Positions 60,637 through 64,000 of a DNA stretch of 64,000 nt are shown piece by piece. Source of the stretch: Solitalea koreensis (GTDB lineage: Bacteria > Bacteroidota > Bacteroidia > Sphingobacteriales > Sphingobacteriaceae); NCBI RefSeq assembly GCF_900182575.1, contig NZ_FXSZ01000001.1, positions 372,001 to 436,000 of the forward strand, read 5' to 3'. The notes under the pieces are model-generated. The model saw only the letters and a list, made by a program, of their open reading frames with translations, searched no databases and was not told the DNA's origin. Every line of letters starts with the position of its first letter. The stretch's first letter is position 1. The position numbers and the translations under genes are program-made.

Positions 60637-60864
60637 CTACTTCAGCTGGCGGACTATATTATACATTGCAGCCCCTACTCCTATTAAGCAACCCAAAATA
60701 GTAAACCAGGGAGTAGCTGTAGCTAGCCAATCATCAAGCTTTACTCCGGCCCAGGCAAAAAAACCGATAATTACGATCATTTGAAAACCCATGCCGGAGT
60801 ACTTGGCATAGTTACGCAGAGATTCGTTCGGCTTCTTTTCTTTCTGCGGAAATTGTGTGCTCAT
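60637..60864 (-). CDS. AtpZ/AtpI-type F0F1 assembly membrane protein
   Basis: 75 residues from the ATG at 60864 (MSTQFPQKEKKPNESLRNYA); the longer frame starting at 60921 is not family-like. Two membrane helices: GFQMIVIIGFFAWAGVKLDD and WFTILGCLIGVGAAMYNIVR, with the KLD motif typical of AtpZ/AtpI-family small subunits, which co-assemble with the ATP synthase or transport Mg/Ca in some bacteria. Its 5-prime end overlaps the bactofilin gene by 53 bases in a different frame. Confidence 0.8.
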   Translation of the reverse strand: MSTQFPQKEKKPNESLRNYAKYSGMGFQMIVIIGFFAWAGVKLDDWLATATPWFTILGCLIGVGAAMYNIVRQLK

Positions 60865-61249
60865 TTTTCTTATCTGTTTTGTGCATTGAACCCATGTGAC
60901 ACTTACCGGTAAATACCGCACCTGATTCTACCACCATCTTAGCAGTATAAATATCCCCATCAATTTTTGCTGTTGATTTCAGAAACAACAATTCTGAAAT
61001 GTTAATATTACCTGACAATGTTCCAGAAATATCAGCATTTACACAAGAAATTGAACCTTCAACTCTTCCGGTTGATCCAAGTACTACTTTTGAAACCGAA
61101 TGGATACTTCCTTTAACAAAACCGTCAATCCGAACATCACCTTTACAAGTAAGATCTCCACAAATTTCAGTCTTTGATCCGATAAGATTGATTGACGAAC
61201 CAAGAGATTCTTCTCCTTCGTTCATTTTTTTTGTTTTACTAAGCATCAT
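60812..61249 (-). CDS. Bactofilin family cytoskeletal protein
   Basis: 145 residues; beta-helical bactofilin domain from about residue 20 to 115 (INLIGSKTEICGDLTCKGDV, RIDGFVKGSIHSVSKVVLGS, ISGTLSGNINISELLFLKST, AKIDGDIYTAKMVVESGAVF) with the repeated GxVxG pattern. In-frame ATGs at 61249, 61246 and 61225 all precede the domain. Bactofilins polymerise without nucleotide and often recruit M23 peptidases or cell-wall enzymes; an M23-like gene is directly upstream (61353-62222), supporting a functional pair. The C-terminal 53 bases overlap the small ATP-synthase-associated gene. Confidence 0.88.
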   Translation of the reverse strand: MMLSKTKKMNEGEESLGSSINLIGSKTEICGDLTCKGDVRIDGFVKGSIHSVSKVVLGSTGRVEGSISCVNADISGTLSGNINISELLFLKSTAKIDGDIYTAKMVVESGAVFTGKCHMGSMHKTDKKNEHTISAERKEAERISA

Positions 61250-61352
61250 AAATTTAAATGGTTTGGTTATGAATGGTTTTACGGTAAAATCAAGAACAGG
61301 TTACAGCTTTTTTCTTTTTAGGAATAAATTGAAAAAATAACCCACTATTGTC

Positions 61353-62222
61353 TTAACGAAAATCAATATATTCTTTAGGGTCAACCGGGCTGCCGTTACT
61401 CCAAAGGGCAAAGCTACACAAACCTTGATTTTTATTAGCAGGATTATCAGATGCTGTACCTATCATTTCTCCAACGGATACATAGTCGCCCATCTTTTTA
61501 GTACTTGATGCGCAGTTTTCATACATGGAAACTATACCGTTTTCATGTTGAATGGTAATAACAACCCCTTTGCCGCTTACGGGAGCAACCGAAAGAACAA
61601 CACCACTTAAAACAGCATTTACTGTTTTGCTGGTATTGGTTGCAATATCTACAAAAAGTTTATTGCTTTTAAGATTAAAACCTGACGAGATATTCCCTTT
61701 CGCAGGTGAACTAAATTTATAATCCTTAAGTGCTAATGGAGAATCGGACGATATGCGTTTGAATTTATAGTTTTCTGTTTGCTCAACAAATGATCGCAAG
61801 CTTGAATCTTCTTTCGGCTTTTTATGATCCAGGTCTTTTGCGTTAATTGATTTCGAGCCAGGAACCGTACTTTGTAGTACTTCGGCTCCGGCTTTCCCAT
61901 TAATTACATCCTGCAAGTTGGCTAAATAAGTATCGCGCTCAAGAATAGCATTTTCCACGGAATCTACCTTTATAACTGTTTCTATTACGGATTTCTTTAG
62001 GGATATATCAGCATAACCCGGAATGAGCTCCCGTAATGGTGTAAAAACGATCAATAATAACGTTAGCATGATTAGGGTAAATCCTAAAATTGCAAGCGCT
62101 ACAAATACATTCATTAATGATAAAGTGACCGACACCTTTTCTTCAAAAGTATCATCTTTGAGAACCACCAGTTTGTACTTCTCTTTAATTAAGGCTATAA
62201 ACTTCTTCTTTCGGGTGGGCAT
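61353..62222 (-). CDS. M23-like (LytM) domain membrane protein, catalytically degenerate
   Basis: 289 residues. A cytoplasmic N-terminal part is followed by one membrane helix at about residues 33-62 (VFVALAILGFTLIMLTLLLI), a linker, then an M23 peptidase fold: FSSPAKGNISSGFNLKSNKL, VDIATNTSKTVNAVLSGVVL, VITIQHENGIVSMYENC. Active M23 enzymes use HxxxD and HxH zinc ligands; here the first His is absent (SNKLFVDIAT keeps only the Asp) and the usual HLHF is CSFAL. It is therefore probably a non-catalytic scaffold or activator, like EnvC/NlpD-type LytM proteins. Directly upstream of the bactofilin gene, a recurrent pairing. Confidence 0.85.
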   Translation of the reverse strand: MPTRKKKFIALIKEKYKLVVLKDDTFEEKVSVTLSLMNVFVALAILGFTLIMLTLLLIVFTPLRELIPGYADISLKKSVIETVIKVDSVENAILERDTYLANLQDVINGKAGAEVLQSTVPGSKSINAKDLDHKKPKEDSSLRSFVEQTENYKFKRISSDSPLALKDYKFSSPAKGNISSGFNLKSNKLFVDIATNTSKTVNAVLSGVVLSVAPVSGKGVVITIQHENGIVSMYENCASSTKKMGDYVSVGEMIGTASDNPANKNQGLCSFALWSNGSPVDPKEYIDFR

Positions 62223-62338
62223 TCGTTTTGGTTTGGCTTGGCAAAATAGGGGATATTTCTTTTTATTGAACGTTAAACCTATAAAATTATTGGATTAACA
62301 TTCGTTTTTTGATTCGAAATTCGCTAAATACCTTATTA

Positions 62339-62368
62339 TTGACGATTTAGATTAATCATTTATATTTG
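62339..62368 (+). promoter_or_regulatory. Promoter of the PorW/SprE-like gene
   Basis: TTG (62339-62341), a 19-base spacer and TATATTTG (62361-62368) match the Bacteroidota promoter closely. Expected start near 62371, 21 bases before the proposed TTG start codon. Confidence 0.75.
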
Positions 62369-62391
62369 TTAATCTCTAATACTATAGCCCA

Positions 62392-64000
62392 TTGCATAGA
62401 ATAAGAAAATATTGCACTTGGATTCTTGTCATTGCAAGTTGCCCTGCCATTGAATCATGTAGTTCATCAAAAACAGCTGCGAATAACGCTGGGTTTATGA
62501 ATCGATTTTATCATAATAACACCGCCCGATATAACAGTTTTTTTAATGCAAGAGAAATCTATCGCAAAAATATCGAGAAGTATGAACAGGATTATGCTTT
62601 TCAATATGGCGCTTTACTACCTATAATTATCCTTCCGGATGAAAACGCAACCCAATCGCTTGGAACACCAATGGATGAAATAATTAAAAAATGTTCAAAC
62701 GTTGTTGATCGGCACAAGGTGAGCAAATGGGTCGATGATAGCTATATGATGCTGGGCAAAGCTTATTTCTACAAAGGCGATTATTTCAATGCAGCTCAAA
62801 CATTCCAATATGTTTACAATACTTTTCCAGATAAAAACTTAAAAGAAGAAGCCGTCGCCTGGATAGGATTGGCTAAAATGAAAGACAAGTTAACCGATGA
62901 AGCTGCTTCCGCTTTTGATATGGCATTGGGAAACATTGGAGATGCAATTTCTTCCAAAAGTTTTGTACATGCAGCTTCGGCAGAGTTCTATAAACAAAAT
63001 AAGGATTATGAAAAAGCGGCTCAATACCTTGATAAAGCTGTTGCCTCTCTAAAAAAAGTCGATACTGAAAAGAAAATACGTTATAGTTTCACACTTGGTC
63101 AACTGTATGAAAAAATCAATGCAAACGACAAAGCTATTGAGGCCTTTAAGCAAATTGAAAAACTTAAAGCTCCTTATGAAATTGATTTAGTAGCAAAGAT
63201 TAATATATTTAGATTGAGTAATATTACCGACGGTGGAAAAACCGACGATTTAGTAGAAAAGCTTAATAAATTACTGTCCGACGAAAAAAACAAGGATTAC
63301 AAAGGGTCTATTTACTATGTGCTCGGCGCTGCTACTCTACGTAGGAACGACGTTGATTCTGCATTAAAACTTTATAAACTATCAATAAAAAACAGTCAGG
63401 ATAATTTTAATCAAAAGGCATTATCTTATTCTCAGATCGGGGATATCTACTTTAACAACCTTAAGGATTACAAACAGGCTAAATTATACTATGATAGCAC
63501 CCGAGCTTTCATACAAACTGACAACCCTGAATATTCAAAGATCATTGAACGCCATAATAAACTAAATGAATTAATTGAAAACCAGCGTGTCATTAACCGT
63601 GAAGATAGTTTACAACGAATTGCATTAATGCCCGAAAATCAACGCAATGAATTGATCGAAAAACGGGTAACCTCCATACTAGAAACTCAAAGACAGGCCA
63701 AAACAGTTGGCCAAGAACAACCTTATTATAATACGGTACAAGTCGACAGGTTTAACTCACAAGGTAGTGCCATTTGGTATTTCTATAATAATAATGCGGT
63801 AGCTTCAGGTTATAATGAATTTGTGCGACGCTGGGGAAACAGAACTCTTTCGGATAATTGGCGAATCGGCAGTCAACAACAGTTTGCAGGAATGAACATA
63901 CAGGGCAATGCCCCAATTGACGATTTCAGCACCCTAAAAGATGCAAAACCAAATGACATTAAAACGTATTTGTTAAAAAACATACCTTTAACACCGACAA
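62392..64000 (+). CDS. PorW/SprE-like TPR lipoprotein, gliding/type IX secretion (partial, C-terminus outside window)
   Basis: About 536 residues are visible to the right edge. No ATG precedes the conserved region; a TTG at 62392 gives a signal sequence with lipobox (WILVIASCPAIESCSSSK), which I take as the start because the promoter lies 24 bases upstream. The mature N-terminus MNRFYHNNTARYNSFFNARE is characteristic of PorW/SprE proteins. TPR-like helical repeats follow (MLGKAYFYKGDYFNAAQTFQ, DYEKAAQYLDKAVASLKKVD, TLGQLYEKINANDKAIEAF, QIGDIYFNNLKDYKQAKLYY), then a linker with SAIWYFYNNNAVASGYNEFV. Family knowledge: PorW is an outer-membrane-associated lipoprotein needed for type IX secretion. 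Divergent from the bactofilin/M23 genes. Confidence 0.88.
   Translation, partial: MHRIRKYCTWILVIASCPAIESCSSSKTAANNAGFMNRFYHNNTARYNSFFNAREIYRKNIEKYEQDYAFQYGALLPIIILPDENATQSLGTPMDEIIKKCSNVVDRHKVSKWVDDSYMMLGKAYFYKGDYFNAAQTFQYVYNTFPDKNLKEEAVAWIGLAKMKDKLTDEAASAFDMALGNIGDAISSKSFVHAASAEFYKQNKDYEKAAQYLDKAVASLKKVDTEKKIRYSFTLGQLYEKINANDKAIEAFKQIEKLKAPYEIDLVAKINIFRLSNITDGGKTDDLVEKLNKLLSDEKNKDYKGSIYYVLGAATLRRNDVDSALKLYKLSIKNSQDNFNQKALSYSQIGDIYFNNLKDYKQAKLYYDSTRAFIQTDNPEYSKIIERHNKLNELIENQRVINREDSLQRIALMPENQRNELIEKRVTSILETQRQAKTVGQEQPYYNTVQVDRFNSQGSAIWYFYNNNAVASGYNEFVRRWGNRTLSDNWRIGSQQQFAGMNIQGNAPIDDFSTLKDAKPNDIKTYLLKNIPLTPT

Noticed and set aside
1..64000. CRISPR array, prophage, insertion sequence or integrative element
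   Set aside because: No regularly spaced direct repeats, integrase, transposase, terminal repeats or phage genes were found in the window.

Overview
The window looks like a chromosome segment of a Bacteroidota bacterium, most likely Sphingobacteriales. The evidence is an AT-rich genome, promoters of the TTG-N(17-23)-TAnnTTTG type, weak or absent Shine-Dalgarno sequences, gliding/type IX secretion genes (gldB, a PorW/SprE-like lipoprotein), an OstA-like LPS protein, and an ATP synthase operon that lacks atpD/atpC. No rRNA, CRISPR array, prophage or insertion sequence was seen.

Layout. 1-8.8 kb: envelope and housekeeping genes (SurA-like chaperone, RdgB, OstA-like protein, TilS, DUF4142 lipoprotein, CsbD) mixed with three decaying genes: a MntA/HepT toxin-antitoxin remnant, a frameshifted formyltransferase and a broken low-affinity iron permease. 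8.9-13.4 kb: a compact biosynthetic cluster (PH-like membrane protein, UbiA prenyltransferase, type III polyketide synthase, methyltransferase, FAD oxidoreductase). 13.4-24.4 kb: a conserved unknown protein, a SIMPL protein, ileS-traR-lspA, an XRE regulator, an MMPL/RND transporter, recO and two identical tRNA-Val genes. 24.5-42.6 kb: a dienelactone hydrolase, a 2OG-Fe(II) oxygenase, a U32 peptidase, two outer-membrane barrels, pyruvate carboxylase, serS, rsmI-lnt, a ROK kinase and nadE. 42.7-45.2 kb: gldB, a patatin and an exported MsrB. 45.2-51.3 kb: a five-gene minus-strand operon (APC permease, glutamine-synthetase-like ligase, Fe-alcohol dehydrogenase, class I glutamine amidotransferase-type hydrolase, aldehyde dehydrogenase). 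51.6-54.4 kb: PEP carboxylase. 54.8-62.2 kb: atpGAHFEB, two small membrane genes, a bactofilin and an M23-like protein. 62.4 kb to the end: a PorW/SprE-like gene that continues past the window.

The two most interesting systems are these. (1) The 45.2-51.3 kb operon resembles the gamma-glutamylated putrescine (Puu) route, but carries an alcohol dehydrogenase in place of the amine oxidase and an ethanolamine-permease-like transporter. I infer a gamma-glutamylation route from ethanolamine (or another amino-alcohol) to glycine plus glutamate. (2) The 8.9-13.4 kb cluster probably makes a prenylated and methylated polyketide or quinone-like lipid. In addition, most gaps of the atp operon carry palindromic elements that belong to several different families, and a three-part palindrome array separates ppc from the amine operon.

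All functional assignments were made by reading motifs; no database search was run. Start codons were moved downstream of the longest possible start where a signal peptide, a family-typical N-terminus or a promoter box argued for it.
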